Of a stretch of 64,000 nucleotides of DNA, positions 50,643 through 60,270 are shown one piece after another. The notes beneath the pieces were generated by a model. It saw only the letters and a list, made by a program, of their open reading frames with translations, was not told where the DNA came from and did no database searches. Source of the DNA: JAWPMT01 sp965227935 (GTDB lineage Bacteria > Bacteroidota > Bacteroidia > Cytophagales > Cyclobacteriaceae); NCBI GenBank assembly GCA_965227935.1, contig CBDDGS010000047.1, positions 1 to 64,000 of the forward strand. Direction: 5' to 3'. The position numbers were made by a program, and so were the translations under genes. How positions within the stretch are numbered: position 1 is the first letter of the stretch; the number at the start of each line of letters is the position of its first letter.

Positions 50643-53041
50643 GCCAGTGTGATGATGGTGATACCGCTACCGCCACGATCCGCGTGCTCATCGGCCATGC
50701 TGAGGACATGATTGTCGTCCCGTAGATGGTTTCTGATGATATCCTTGAGGATCCCGTGGCCTTTGCCGTGCAGCACCCGAAGCTCTTTGATCCCGAGGAC
50801 CAGCGCGTCATCCAGCTTCTTATCAACCAGCGGTAGCACTTCCTCAGCCCTCTTTCCGCGCACGTCCAGCTCGTGTGAGAAGTTCGACATCTTCTTGTCC
50901 AGCTTGAGTGACGAGAGCCTCACCTCGGCCTTTTGTTGTTTCTTGGCCTGCCGATTGGACACCTTCTCGAGCTTGCTGAGGGTTACGAAAGACTTGAGAT
51001 CGCCAAATGCTACCTCCGCCTGCTTCCCCTTCATCGAGTACACCTCACCGATGGTCTCTTGCCCCTTCACTTTTACCTTGTCTCCCACTGCAATAGGCTT
51101 GGCGAGCTCGGGATCCGGTTTTGGCTCCGATGGTCGTAGGGTCTTTGGCTTCGGCGCCTCCTTCCTCATCTTGTTGCCGAAATCGGTCAGCTTCTCACGG
51201 CTCTTCTTCGTTGCGGACTTCTCCGCCTGTGCCTCCTTGATCTCCCGTATCGTCTTCTCTACTTCGCGATTTGCCGAATCTACGATACGAGCTGCCTCGG
51301 CCTTTGCTTCTTTGATCACGGCCCGCTTGTCACGCTCTACGAGTGCCTTGAGCGCCTCGTAGTCTTTTCGTAACTGCAGGACATCGGCCTTCTCAGCAAG
51401 TAGTTGCTTGTTGGTGCGCTCAAACTTGGCCTTCTCTGAATCCAGCCTGCCCAGTAGCCTGTCGTAAGACACATGATCTGCACCGACCAATTTGCGCGCC
51501 TCTTGAAGGATCTGTTTTCTGATGCCGATCTTCGTGGCGATCTCAAAAGCGAAAGAGCTGCCAGGCTTCCCAATCTCCAGCTGAAAAAGTGGTTCCAATT
51601 TGTCCGTATCATACCGCATCGCCGCATTGACGACGCCATGATTTTTCTCCGCAAAATCCTTGAGGTTGCTGTAATGCGTCGTCACTACACCCTGACATCT
51701 CGCCTTGTTGAGACTCGCAAGAATGGCTTCAGCAATGGCGCCACCGAATTGCGGCTCAGTACCCGTGCCAAATTCATCGATCAGGACGAGCGTTTTTTTG
51801 TCGGCATACTCAGAGAAGTACTGCATCGCCTTGAGGTGCGAACTATAGGTACTGAGATCATTCTCCAAAGACTGCGAGTCCCCGATATCGATGAAGTAAT
51901 TGCGAAATACTGAAAAGACCGAATCCTCCTGCGCCGTGACAGGAAACCCGCACTGCGCCATGTATTGGAGTATGCCAACTGTCTTAAGTGCCACCGACTT
52001 TCCGCCAGCATTGGGACCGGAGATGACAATGAGCCGCTGTTCGCTTGAAAAGTCAATGTCGAGCGGCACGACATCCTTGCCCGCGTCTTTGTGCCGCTTC
52101 CACAATATTGGGTGTCTCCCACCCTTTATCTTGAATTGGCCCTTTTCTCCAATTGTTGGAACCACTGCATCGAAGGATCGTGCGAACTGTGCCTTGGCAT
52201 GGATGAAGTCCAGCCGGATCAGGAATTCACTTCCCTTCTCGAGGTCTGTCAGCCGCTCACGGATGCCATCGGCCAAAGACGTGAGAATGCGTACAATCTC
52301 ACGTTTCTCAGCATAGCGCAGTTCCCTCACTTCATTGTTGAGCTCCAGTACTTCCGTCGGCTCCATGAACACGGTCTGGCCAGTCGAACTCTCGTCGTGA
52401 ACAAAACCGGCGAATTTCCTTTTGAATTCCGCTTTGACGGGAATCACCAGCCTACCATCGCGAATGGTGACTGTACCCTCCTCATCGGTGAATTCACTCT
52501 TCTTCGACTGCTCGAGTACCTTGTGAATGACATTGCGCACTTGCCGCTCGGCATTCAGAATTCGGCGTCGAATCTGACTCAACTCCGGGGAGGCGTTGTC
52601 CCGCACTTCCCCATTTTCGTCAATCTTGGCATCAATCTCGTCCACCAGATCGCGATCGGCGATAAACCCATGCGTGAGTTTGCCCATGGCGGGGTACTCG
52701 GCAATGTTCTTTTTCAGAAACTGTGTCCACTCATACAGGGTCATCAGGGCTTGTTTGACCGTCGACAGCTGATGAGCCTCCAGGAAGGAACCATTCGTTC
52801 CGATCTTCTTCAGAAAGGGGAAGAGATCCTGAAAACCGCTGACGGGCAGACCACCCGAGCCAACGGCCGCCAACATTTCCCTGGTTTGCTGCAAAAAGGT
52901 TTCCAGTTGCGCAGTCTTCTCGAATGGTCGCGCACGATCTACACGCTCTTTTGCGGCTTCGCTTTTGCAATGCGTTTTGATGAACTCACGAATGAGGTCA
53001 ATCTCCAGCTTGGTTTCGATCTCGGAAGGGTAAAAGAGCAT
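50639..53041 (-). CDS. mutS2: Endonuclease MutS2
   Basis: 800-residue MutS-family ATPase without the mismatch-recognition domain. The core domain and the ATPase follow, with Walker A GPNAGGKSV near residue 333 and Walker B region VLIDEFGTGTEP near 415, then a long coiled coil (residues about 515-630) and a C-terminal Smr nuclease domain (LDVRGKRAEEVLPLV near 730, LHGKGHGILKDIIRNHL near 765). MutS2 suppresses recombination and, in several bacteria, rescues stalled or collided ribosomes. The start ATG 53041 follows the DUF4296 stop codon by one base. It is the second gene of a four-gene overlapping operon. Confidence 0.95.
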   Translation of the reverse strand: MLFYPSEIETKLEIDLIREFIKTHCKSEAAKERVDRARPFEKTAQLETFLQQTREMLAAVGSGGLPVSGFQDLFPFLKKIGTNGSFLEAHQLSTVKQALMTLYEWTQFLKKNIAEYPAMGKLTHGFIADRDLVDEIDAKIDENGEVRDNASPELSQIRRRILNAERQVRNVIHKVLEQSKKSEFTDEEGTVTIRDGRLVIPVKAEFKRKFAGFVHDESSTGQTVFMEPTEVLELNNEVRELRYAEKREIVRILTSLADGIRERLTDLEKGSEFLIRLDFIHAKAQFARSFDAVVPTIGEKGQFKIKGGRHPILWKRHKDAGKDVVPLDIDFSSEQRLIVISGPNAGGKSVALKTVGILQYMAQCGFPVTAQEDSVFSVFRNYFIDIGDSQSLENDLSTYSSHLKAMQYFSEYADKKTLVLIDEFGTGTEPQFGGAIAEAILASLNKARCQGVVTTHYSNLKDFAEKNHGVVNAAMRYDTDKLEPLFQLEIGKPGSSFAFEIATKIGIRKQILQEARKLVGADHVSYDRLLGRLDSEKAKFERTNKQLLAEKADVLQLRKDYEALKALVERDKRAVIKEAKAEAARIVDSANREVEKTIREIKEAQAEKSATKKSREKLTDFGNKMRKEAPKPKTLRPSEPKPDPELAKPIAVGDKVKVKGQETIGEVYSMKGKQAEVAFGDLKSFVTLSKLEKVSNRQAKKQQKAEVRLSSLKLDKKMSNFSHELDVRGKRAEEVLPLVDKKLDDALVLGIKELRVLHGKGHGILKDIIRNHLRDDNHVLSMADEHADRGGSGITIITLA

Positions 53042-53042
53042 G

Positions 53043-53372
53043 TCAGTCCTCGGGAATCCTGTTTTTCGATCGCAACTGCAGGCTATCGACCACCGCCTCA
53101 TAAATTTCGGCAAGCAGGTCAGGGTTGGCTATGTAAAAGCGTATACTGGCATTGTAGGCTGCTGTGTCTACATCCATCTCCTCAAAGAGCATTCCTTCAA
53201 AATGGTCATACATTAACTGCAGACTATCGCGATTGACTGACCGTCTACTCACTTTGGATTCCAACACGTGCACTTCCAGCAAAATAGCGGTCATTTCCTC
53301 CTTTGACAGCAGGTTGTCGGGAGGGTTCGGCTTCGACGCACAGCCCCATAGTATCACGGTCATCATTGCCAT
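53043..53372 (-). CDS. DUF4296 lipoprotein
   Basis: 109-residue lipoprotein (MAMMTVILWGC, lipidated Cys at about residue 11). The mature part is helical with the DUF4296 pattern LLSKEEMTAILLEVHVLESKV. The ATG at 53372 is chosen to give the lipobox near the N-terminus; an in-frame ATG at 53450 would add a hydrophobic stretch ahead of it. DUF4296 genes are widespread in Bacteroidota and have no assigned function. It is the first gene of the minus-strand operon with MutS2. Confidence 0.85.
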   Translation of the reverse strand: MAMMTVILWGCASKPNPPDNLLSKEEMTAILLEVHVLESKVSRRSVNRDSLQLMYDHFEGMLFEEMDVDTAAYNASIRFYIANPDLLAEIYEAVVDSLQLRSKNRIPED

Positions 53373-53500
53373 CCAAACCGTCCTCTGCCTGCCCAAAGTG
53401 TTAAAAATTGTTATTATCAAATCGATAGCGGAAAATATAATGCCTTTCACCAGCGGTTAACCAAACTACTTATAATTTTGGTTTCGCAAAACTACCTTGG

Positions 53501-54385
53501 ATGAAGGAAATCCTCAAGAAGCTAAGAAGGTACGAAATAAAGGTTAGAAAGGCGATCAACTCCCAGATGCAGGGGGACTTCCAGTCGATATTCAAAGGTT
53601 CTGGACTTGAATTTGATGACGTCCGCCAATACCAGTATGGCGACGATGTCAGAACCATTGATTGGAACGTCACAGCCAAGGGACATGGTACGTTCGTGAA
53701 GACTTTTAAGGAGGAGAAAGAGCAGACGGTTTTCTTTCTACTGGATGTCTCCGCTTCTCAGGAAATAGGCAAAGACGGATCGCAGAAAATTGACATAGGC
53801 AAGGAGATCGCCGCATTGCTGTCATTCTCTGCAATCAAAGAAAGCAGCCAGGTGGGATTGCTGTGCTACTCTGATCAGAGGGAAAAATACATACGACCCG
53901 CAAAGGGCCAAAAGCATGCCTATGAGATATTCGATGCCCTCTTCACTTTGAAGCCTAAGTCGCGCAAGACCAATCTGTCAGGCGCGATCAAGTTTGTCCT
54001 CGGCTTACTAAAGCGGAGAAGTATCATCTTTTTCATCTCGGACTTTGTGGACGAGGACTACGTGCACGACCTAAGGGGCATGGCCCGAAAACACGACCTC
54101 ATCGTCATCCATCTCTTTGACCCAAGGGAGTCGCTATTCCCGAGTCTGGGTATTGTGCCGCTTTACGAAAAAGAGTCCGGCAAGAACATCTGGGTCAACA
54201 CGAGCGACCAAAGCTTCAAAAGAGTATTTCACCAGACGCACCATGGCAATACGGAATCCCTGGAGAACTTCTGTCATCGCAACGACGTCAACTACCTTGC
54301 CATTGATACTTCCCGGGACTATGTACCGGATCTCATCAAGCTATTCAAAGTAAGGAATCAGAAGAATGCACAGAGGACTCGGTAA
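53501..54385 (+). CDS. DUF58 domain protein
   Basis: 294-residue cytoplasmic protein of the DUF58 family, with a von-Willebrand-like fold. RYEIKVRKAINSQM and the hallmark DDVRQYQYGDDVRTIDWNVTAK near residue 43 are present, followed by FLLDVSAS (a MIDAS-like DxSxS) near 85. DUF58 proteins work with MoxR AAA+ ATPases and VWA proteins (BatA, BatB) in envelope-stress or aerotolerance loci. The expected moxR gene is not upstream here; that side holds the divergent DUF4296-MutS2 operon. The gene overlaps the next one by 20 bp. Confidence 0.92.
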   Translation: MKEILKKLRRYEIKVRKAINSQMQGDFQSIFKGSGLEFDDVRQYQYGDDVRTIDWNVTAKGHGTFVKTFKEEKEQTVFFLLDVSASQEIGKDGSQKIDIGKEIAALLSFSAIKESSQVGLLCYSDQREKYIRPAKGQKHAYEIFDALFTLKPKSRKTNLSGAIKFVLGLLKRRSIIFFISDFVDEDYVHDLRGMARKHDLIVIHLFDPRESLFPSLGIVPLYEKESGKNIWVNTSDQSFKRVFHQTHHGNTESLENFCHRNDVNYLAIDTSRDYVPDLIKLFKVRNQKNAQRTR

Positions 54386-55670
54386 GGTATTGGCTGTTTG
54401 GGGCCTGCTGCTGACTTATGCCCCGACATTCGGACAGGAAATCCATGTTGAAGGTGGATTTGTCCAGGATAGCCTTGGAATCGGCGAGGAGGTCCAGTTT
54501 TGGTTGCGTGCCTCGTACCCTACGAACCTGGAATTGCTTCTTCCGGACAGCAACTACAACTTCAGTCCCTTCGAGCTTGTAGCCCGTGAGTTTGTCCCCA
54601 CTGAAATACGGGAAGGCCTTGCTTTCGACAGCGCCTCATACACTGTGCAGTCCTTTGAAATCGATGCCGTACAATACCTGAAACTAGACGCCCTCGTATT
54701 GAGCGGAGCTGACTCAGTTGTCATCACCAGCAATGTCGACTCTATCTATTTCAAGGAACTGGCACCGGTGGTCACAGACTCCACGGTATTAAAAACGAAT
54801 TTGAGTTACATCGACGTGGCCCGGCAGTTCAACTACCCCTTGCTATGGATCATACTCGTTGTCGTGTTCATCGTCGTCGTTGCCGTACTGCTGATTTTTG
54901 GGCAGAGGATCAGACAGGCTTTATTACTACGACGATTGCGGAAGGATTACGAATCCTTCTCTGAGGCCATTACCCAGTTCATCCGAGAACTTCGAGACCA
55001 ACCTGAACCCGAACTTGCGGAGCAAGCACTGTCAGCGTGGAAGACCTACATGGAACGGCTGGAAAAGCGTCCCTACAAGAAGCTCACAACCAAGGAAATC
55101 CTGGAGAACAACAACAATGATGAACTTCGGGACACTCTGAAGGTAATCGATCGCACGGTATATGGTAAGATCACCCAGCTAGAGATCTTTAAGAAATTCC
55201 AGGATATCGAGGACTTCACGCAGCACCGGTATTCGATGGTCGTCGACAAGGTCAAAGACGGACAGACGGAGGTGGTGCCCAAGGCCCAAAAGGAAGTCGG
55301 TGCCAGTGATAGGAAGGGCATGTGGTTCAAACCCGCAAAGGAGGAAGCTGTCATCGAAAAGCAAGAGGTCACACAATTTGGGCTATCGAGAGACGAGCTT
55401 GAAAGAGAACTACAATTGGGAGGAAGATTCGTCATTTTCCAATACACGATCTCCATTATTGTTATGACATTTAGGCGATCATCCAAGGTCAAATTCCTGA
55501 AGCACGATGAGAATGCCTTTACGCAAGGATTCATTTATACACTGATCACCGTCCTGTTCGGGTGGTGGGGCATCCCATGGGGGCCACTGTTCTCTCTTCG
55601 CAGCCTGCAGGTAAATCTTACAGGTGGAAAGGACGTGACCCAGGAACTTCTAAACAGAGCAAAAAACTAA
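54366..55670 (+). CDS. BatD-like membrane protein of the DUF58 locus
   Basis: 434-residue protein with a signal peptide (about residues 1-23), an exported beta-rich domain, a membrane helix near residues 160-183 (LLWIILVVVFIVVVAVLLIF), a cytoplasmic helical domain and C-terminal hydrophobic segments (near 385-410). Position between DUF58 and BatA matches the BatD-like or DUF4381-type membrane partners of aerotolerance loci, but the family cannot be fixed by eye. Its ATG lies inside the end of the DUF58 gene (20-bp overlap), and BatA starts 3 bp later, so the three genes are one operon. Confidence 0.8.
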   Translation: MHRGLGKVLAVWGLLLTYAPTFGQEIHVEGGFVQDSLGIGEEVQFWLRASYPTNLELLLPDSNYNFSPFELVAREFVPTEIREGLAFDSASYTVQSFEIDAVQYLKLDALVLSGADSVVITSNVDSIYFKELAPVVTDSTVLKTNLSYIDVARQFNYPLLWIILVVVFIVVVAVLLIFGQRIRQALLLRRLRKDYESFSEAITQFIRELRDQPEPELAEQALSAWKTYMERLEKRPYKKLTTKEILENNNNDELRDTLKVIDRTVYGKITQLEIFKKFQDIEDFTQHRYSMVVDKVKDGQTEVVPKAQKEVGASDRKGMWFKPAKEEAVIEKQEVTQFGLSRDELERELQLGGRFVIFQYTISIIVMTFRRSSKVKFLKHDENAFTQGFIYTLITVLFGWWGIPWGPLFSLRSLQVNLTGGKDVTQELLNRAKN

Positions 55671-55673
55671 AAA

Positions 55674-56711
55674 GTGGAACAAGAATCCTGGGTTTCGACA
55701 CGCTGGTTTACACCCGAAAGGCTCCAAAGCTTTGAGTGGGAAAATCCTATATGGTTTTGGGCGCTCGCACTGATTCCGCTGTTTTTCGTTTTCCGTTGGT
55801 TATGGACTTTGCGCCTGCGGCAAAACCTGCCCATCGCGCTATCGAAGCGGGACCTGCACAGCAGTGCCATCAGTTATCTGCGCTTTATTCCTCCAGTCTT
55901 TTTCGTTCTTGCGCTCATGGGTTTGGTGGTGTGCATGGCGCGTCCGCAGACGACGAACGAACAAGTAGAGCAATGGAGCGAAGGCATCGACATCATGCTG
56001 ACCATTGACATCTCGGAGTCAATGCGTATCGAGGACTTCCGGCCCAACCGGTTGGAGGCAGCAAAAGATGTGGCCAGGGATTTCGTTGCCGGCAGGTTTC
56101 AGGACCGTATAGGCCTTGTGATCTTTTCCGGAGATGCTTATTCCCGATCGCCGCTCACCACTGACTATGAGTTGCTTCAGAATTACATCAGTGACATTTC
56201 TTTTGAGCTGATCGAAAACAGCGGGACAGCGATAGGCAGTGCGCTGGCCGTATCTACCAACCGCCTGAGGGAATCAGACAGCCAGTCGAAGGTGCTGATA
56301 CTGCTGAGTGATGGGGACAATACTGCCGGGAATATCGATCCCATCACCGCTGCCAAACTTGCCGCGGCCTACAATGTAAAAATCTATACCATCGCTATTG
56401 GCAAGGAAGGACGAGTACCCTTTGGAACCAACTTCTTCGGCCAGCCCAATTATGTCGAAAACACCCTGGACGAAACAAATCTCCGCGAGATAGCCAATAT
56501 CGGTAATGGCAAGTTTTACAGAGTGTCAGATAACCGCGCCCTGGAGGCAGTATTCAGAGAGATAGACCAGCTCGAGAAAGCCGAAATAAAAGAATCTCGG
56601 TACAAGGATACCACCGACTACTACCCAATCTACCTGAAGTGGGTCATCTGCTTTTTCCTCTTGTGGCTATTGACAAAGTCCACCTTTCTGGCGAACGCGC
56701 TTTCGGATTGA
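55674..56711 (+). CDS. batA: BatA-like von Willebrand factor A protein
   Basis: 345-residue membrane protein. Two N-terminal helices (about residues 22-38 and 63-82) precede a VWA domain with a full MIDAS: DISES near residue 105, Thr in NSGTAIG near 182 and Asp in LSDGDNT near 213. One further C-terminal helix is near 322-340. The start is GTG 55674, 3 bp after the previous stop codon. In Bacteroidota this protein belongs to the batABCDE aerotolerance locus, in which MoxR activates VWA proteins. The operon seems to stop here, since batB does not follow; the next gene is an outer-membrane protein 154 bp away. Confidence 0.92.
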   Translation: MEQESWVSTRWFTPERLQSFEWENPIWFWALALIPLFFVFRWLWTLRLRQNLPIALSKRDLHSSAISYLRFIPPVFFVLALMGLVVCMARPQTTNEQVEQWSEGIDIMLTIDISESMRIEDFRPNRLEAAKDVARDFVAGRFQDRIGLVIFSGDAYSRSPLTTDYELLQNYISDISFELIENSGTAIGSALAVSTNRLRESDSQSKVLILLSDGDNTAGNIDPITAAKLAAAYNVKIYTIAIGKEGRVPFGTNFFGQPNYVENTLDETNLREIANIGNGKFYRVSDNRALEAVFREIDQLEKAEIKESRYKDTTDYYPIYLKWVICFFLLWLLTKSTFLANALSD

Positions 56712-56865
56712 CACCTCTGGCAATCAACACGTTATAACTCATCTTCAGGGCATTTCACCGGCCGTTTGTAATTGAGTGACGAACCTCACTTTGTACTGTG
56801 AGGGCCATCATAATAAGTCTGGGCATTGTGGAGTTGATTCGCAGAACAATCAATCCATATATACC

Positions 56866-58119
56866 ATGAAACCATCTCTACTCGTGCACAAGATCTGCCT
56901 ATCGGCGGCACTTGTGCTTTTCATTTCAGGATATGTTTTCGCTACTAATGGATACTTCAGTCATGGCTACGGTATCCGCTACAAAGCACTGGCCGGAGCG
57001 GGCATTGCCATACCCTACAGCTCGATCGGTGCAGCCAACAACCCCGCGGGCCTTACCTATCTCGGCACACGATTCGATGCAGAAGTCTCACTTTTCGCTC
57101 CGAGCCGTCAATTCACTATCACCGGCAATCCATCAGGTCCTCCCGCGTTTGGGCTGACTCCCGGTACGGTGGAGAGTGACAAGCCTATTTTCTTCATTCC
57201 CGCAATTGGCGCGAATTTCGAACTTGGCGAAAAAAGCGCCCTAGGTGTTGCCTTCTACGGCAATGGAGGTATGAATACTGAATATCCAACACCTGTATTC
57301 TATGGAGCTGAGCCGACTGGTGTAAACCTCGCCCAAATGTTCTTGAATGCCTCTTTCGCTCGCAAACTCGCCGAAGGACATAGCGTGGGTGTATCTCTCA
57401 TTCTTGCGTATCAAACATTTGAAGCCACAGGACTGGAATCCTTCGCCATGTTCTCACAAGACCCTGCGAATTTGACCGGCACTGGCACTGACAACTCGTT
57501 TGGCTACGGCTTCAAAGTAGGCTATATGGGATCACTTCCCGGTGGGCTTAAGTTCGGAGCAAGCTATCAATCCCGCATCAACATGGGCCAATTTGAAAAC
57601 TACGCAGGCCTCTTTGCCGGTGAAGGTAGCTTTGATATCCCATCGACATGGACCGCAGGTCTCGCCTACGAATTGACGGACTGGATGTTTGCGTTCGACG
57701 TACAGCAAATCCTTTACAGCGACATTCCTGCCATCAACAATCCACTGAGCAATCTGACTATGGATGGTAGTCCTCTTGGCAGCGCCGGCGGCGCCGGTTT
57801 TGGCTGGGAAGATATGACTGTGTACAAGCTGGGTACGGAGTTTCGAGGCGTGGACAACTGGAAGTTCAGAGCTGGCTTCTCTACTGGTAATCAGCCAATC
57901 CCTGACAGCGAAGTGCTGTTCAACATCCTGGCTCCTGGTGTTATTGAAAATCATGCCACAATAGGTCTCTCCCGAATGATCGGAGATAAGAATGAAGTGA
58001 CGTTCGCGATGATGCGTGGCTTCTCCAAGGAGGTCACAGGCACCAATCCGCTGGACCCCGGACAACAGATATCACTAGAAATGGATCAGTGGGAATTCTC
58101 ACTTGGATTCAGGTTCTAA
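56866..58119 (+). CDS. OmpP1/FadL-type outer-membrane transporter
   Basis: 417-residue outer-membrane barrel of the OmpP1/FadL/TodX family, which move hydrophobic compounds such as fatty acids or aromatic compounds. The signal peptide ends near GYVFA (about residue 24), and the mature start TNGYFSHGYGIRYKALAGAG with SSIGAANNPAGL is the strongly conserved FadL N-terminus, in which the N-terminal segment forms a hatch. The barrel ends in EFSLGFRF. The start ATG 56866 is chosen for the signal peptide; the upstream in-frame ATG at 56776 yields no signal. A strong terminator follows. Confidence 0.94.
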   Translation: MKPSLLVHKICLSAALVLFISGYVFATNGYFSHGYGIRYKALAGAGIAIPYSSIGAANNPAGLTYLGTRFDAEVSLFAPSRQFTITGNPSGPPAFGLTPGTVESDKPIFFIPAIGANFELGEKSALGVAFYGNGGMNTEYPTPVFYGAEPTGVNLAQMFLNASFARKLAEGHSVGVSLILAYQTFEATGLESFAMFSQDPANLTGTGTDNSFGYGFKVGYMGSLPGGLKFGASYQSRINMGQFENYAGLFAGEGSFDIPSTWTAGLAYELTDWMFAFDVQQILYSDIPAINNPLSNLTMDGSPLGSAGGAGFGWEDMTVYKLGTEFRGVDNWKFRAGFSTGNQPIPDSEVLFNILAPGVIENHATIGLSRMIGDKNEVTFAMMRGFSKEVTGTNPLDPGQQISLEMDQWEFSLGFRF

Positions 58120-58150
58120 AACCTTGCTTTATAAACACTTATCGTGAAAG

Positions 58151-58177
58151 GCAGGCCTTCTTAGGTCTGCTTTTTTT
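58151..58177 (+). terminator. Terminator of the FadL-type gene
   Basis: The 8-bp stem GCAGGCCT / AGGTCTGC (one G-U pair) has a four-base loop and is followed by seven T residues. It lies 31 bp after the stop codon of the outer-membrane gene. Confidence 0.88.
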
Positions 58178-58183
58178 GTAGAG

Positions 58184-59188
58184 TCAAAACTGGCAGTACA
58201 TCTCCTCCCACCGCTTTAGCCATGAGATCATTCGATGGAGGTGGGCATCGTTGAAGAAGAAGTTGGACCAGTCGTCGTAGTGTTCATATTGATAGCCCAA
58301 ATAGAACGTCCAGAACATCAGCCCCAGGTACGGAATGGCAGCAATCTCTTCGTCCGAAATCTCACAACCTTTCCTGTATGCCTTGAGAAACAACTGCCAC
58401 TGGCGCTCCGCCTCCGTCGGTGACAAGATGGACTGAATCTCCTGCAGGAAAAAGTGCACCTGGAAAGAAGCCAGGTCATTTACCAATGGCCCCTTGCCAG
58501 CAAAATCAAAATCGAACAGCGTGAAATTGTTCTGCTCATCGAAGTGAAAATTCTTGGGCAGGTAGTCGTAGTGGCAATAGCCAAAGTTCCAGAATTGCGC
58601 ATCGAATCCAGCCATCTTCCTTATCAGTCGCTCACTGAGTGATTTGAGATATTCGTAGCCTTCGGGAAACGTCTTGAAGGCCGATTCAAGTGACTGAATA
58701 GGTGCGATCAGGGTGGTGTCAATATCGTAGCTCTTGCGCTTGAACGAAAGCTCTAGCTGTGAGGTAATGTTGTGATTGTAAGCCATCTCCCGGCCCACAA
58801 TCTGCACCTGGTCGTCAGATAGCTCCCGGATGGACCGGCCCTGCGCGTAGCTAAAGAGGATGCCATATCGGGGTCCTTCAGGGGCATTGAATTCCTGGAT
58901 CTGATCCCCAAACTGATCCTTGATCACGTAAGACACATTTGCGCCTTGCTGATGCAATAGGTCCAGCAACTCCACCTCGCCTCTGAGTTCATTGATCTTA
59001 CGGTGATTGCCCCTGTAGACTTTCAGAACATACTTTGCCCCGTCTTGCACGTCAATGACGTACGCGTCACTAACACCGTGCTGCAAAAACCTACAGGATA
59101 CCCCTCTGCCATGGTATCTCTTCTCGACAAAGGAAGCCAGCGCCTGCGCCGAAAGTGTAGAGTACTGAACGGGAAAGTGATCGGTCAC
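58184..59188 (-). CDS. Aminoglycoside-phosphotransferase-fold kinase
   Basis: 334-residue kinase-like protein of the APH/homoserine-kinase fold. The ATP-binding Lys is in YVLKVYRG near residue 55, the catalytic motif HYDYLPKN (HxDxxxxN) near 208 and the metal-binding FDFD near 225, so it is probably active. The N-terminus FPVQYSTLSAQALASFVEK is typical of uncharacterised Bacteroidota members. The start is GTG 59188; a TTG at 59239 upstream is less likely. No resistance context is present, so a small-molecule metabolite is the likely substrate. Confidence 0.87.
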   Translation of the reverse strand: MTDHFPVQYSTLSAQALASFVEKRYHGRGVSCRFLQHGVSDAYVIDVQDGAKYVLKVYRGNHRKINELRGEVELLDLLHQQGANVSYVIKDQFGDQIQEFNAPEGPRYGILFSYAQGRSIRELSDDQVQIVGREMAYNHNITSQLELSFKRKSYDIDTTLIAPIQSLESAFKTFPEGYEYLKSLSERLIRKMAGFDAQFWNFGYCHYDYLPKNFHFDEQNNFTLFDFDFAGKGPLVNDLASFQVHFFLQEIQSILSPTEAERQWQLFLKAYRKGCEISDEEIAAIPYLGLMFWTFYLGYQYEHYDDWSNFFFNDAHLHRMISWLKRWEEMYCQF

Positions 59189-59352
59189 GACTTGTGGTGG
59201 ATTATAATGCGCTAATGGTTGAACCTCGGGGGGCTGCAAAAATAGCCAAATGGAAGTGCGGCGAAAAATCCCAAAAAACGATTAGGTCGACGGGTCGCTT
59301 ACATTCTACAACACTAACCTCTCACGTACGCGCAAGATTTGAAGAATTAGCA

Positions 59353-60270
59353 TCAGAAGAAGAACCTCCCACTCAGCTGAAAACCTCTGAACGTTGTTCG
59401 ATCATCAACATTTTCCAGGGGGAACCAACTATTAGACGTAGCAACGCTGATGGAGAATACATCCGAGCCTGTATAGGCAAATCGCACGGACGCCGCAATA
59501 GCTTGTCTTCTGACGGGCACCACGAACTCTGGCAATGTGGTCGAGAGACCTGCCACTGCAATCCCCAGAGGGAAGTTATATCGCTCATTGAAGTTGAAAT
59601 CTACTCCAAGCCTACCACTCCAAAACACCCTGGCCGTCTCCACTCCCACGTGGTCACCTATCTCAACCTCGCCTTCGAATAATATACCAATGACACTGTT
59701 GACGGCATAAGAGCCGAGCAATCCGACCTCGCCAGTCAGCGAACGCACCTTGCGAGTGACCGAAGGATCGGGAATGCCGTCGCGAATACTTTCAATGTAA
59801 CCGGCGATATCGACGAAGTCACCATCTATTCGATTGAAGCCAAAAGTGCCGGAAAGTGTCATCTTCTGTGTCCGCCACACTCTTAACTGCCACAAGGACT
59901 CGAAGGTGGTGAGAGAGTTGATCCCCTGAAACAGAATGCTCTGCACATCGGTGCCGGCTCGAACGGCAGCGCTGTAGCTGATTCGCCAGGCGATCCAGTC
60001 CTTGAGCTTGACGGAGGCCTTGATGCCAAAGTCTACAAACAGCACCTCTCCTTCCAAATCCACAGGACCAATTATCGGCAAGTCGCTATTTAACAGAGGA
60101 ACGTCCTCTGACTCCTGCAGCCCAACGACCATACTGAAGAAGGAGGTGGGCTGTGCATTCTTGATGACATCCTGCGGCACAAAAACGTGATCCGCTGACG
60201 TCGGTAGTTTCGTCTGGGATGAGGCCACAAACGAGACTAGGAAGCCGATGATATAGAGGTGTTTTCTCAT
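59353..60270 (-). CDS. Outer-membrane barrel protein
   Basis: 305-residue exported protein with a signal peptide (MRKHLYIIGFLVSFVASSQ). The mature protein is an alternation of hydrophobic and polar residues in strands of about ten residues, ending GFQLSGRFFF with a terminal Phe, the mark of an outer-membrane barrel. The start ATG 60270 overlaps the stop codon of the upstream barrel gene by 4 bp. No family beyond OM beta-barrel is recognised. The pair could be assembled together or one may be a partner of the other. Confidence 0.8.
   Translation of the reverse strand: MRKHLYIIGFLVSFVASSQTKLPTSADHVFVPQDVIKNAQPTSFFSMVVGLQESEDVPLLNSDLPIIGPVDLEGEVLFVDFGIKASVKLKDWIAWRISYSAAVRAGTDVQSILFQGINSLTTFESLWQLRVWRTQKMTLSGTFGFNRIDGDFVDIAGYIESIRDGIPDPSVTRKVRSLTGEVGLLGSYAVNSVIGILFEGEVEIGDHVGVETARVFWSGRLGVDFNFNERYNFPLGIAVAGLSTTLPEFVVPVRRQAIAASVRFAYTGSDVFSISVATSNSWFPLENVDDRTTFRGFQLSGRFFF

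Noticed and set aside
52091..53236. A 381-codon open frame antisense to mutS2
   Set aside because: It lies wholly opposite mutS2 and its upstream gene, has no recognisable domain, and the opposite strand has a full set of MutS2 motifs. It is a shadow.
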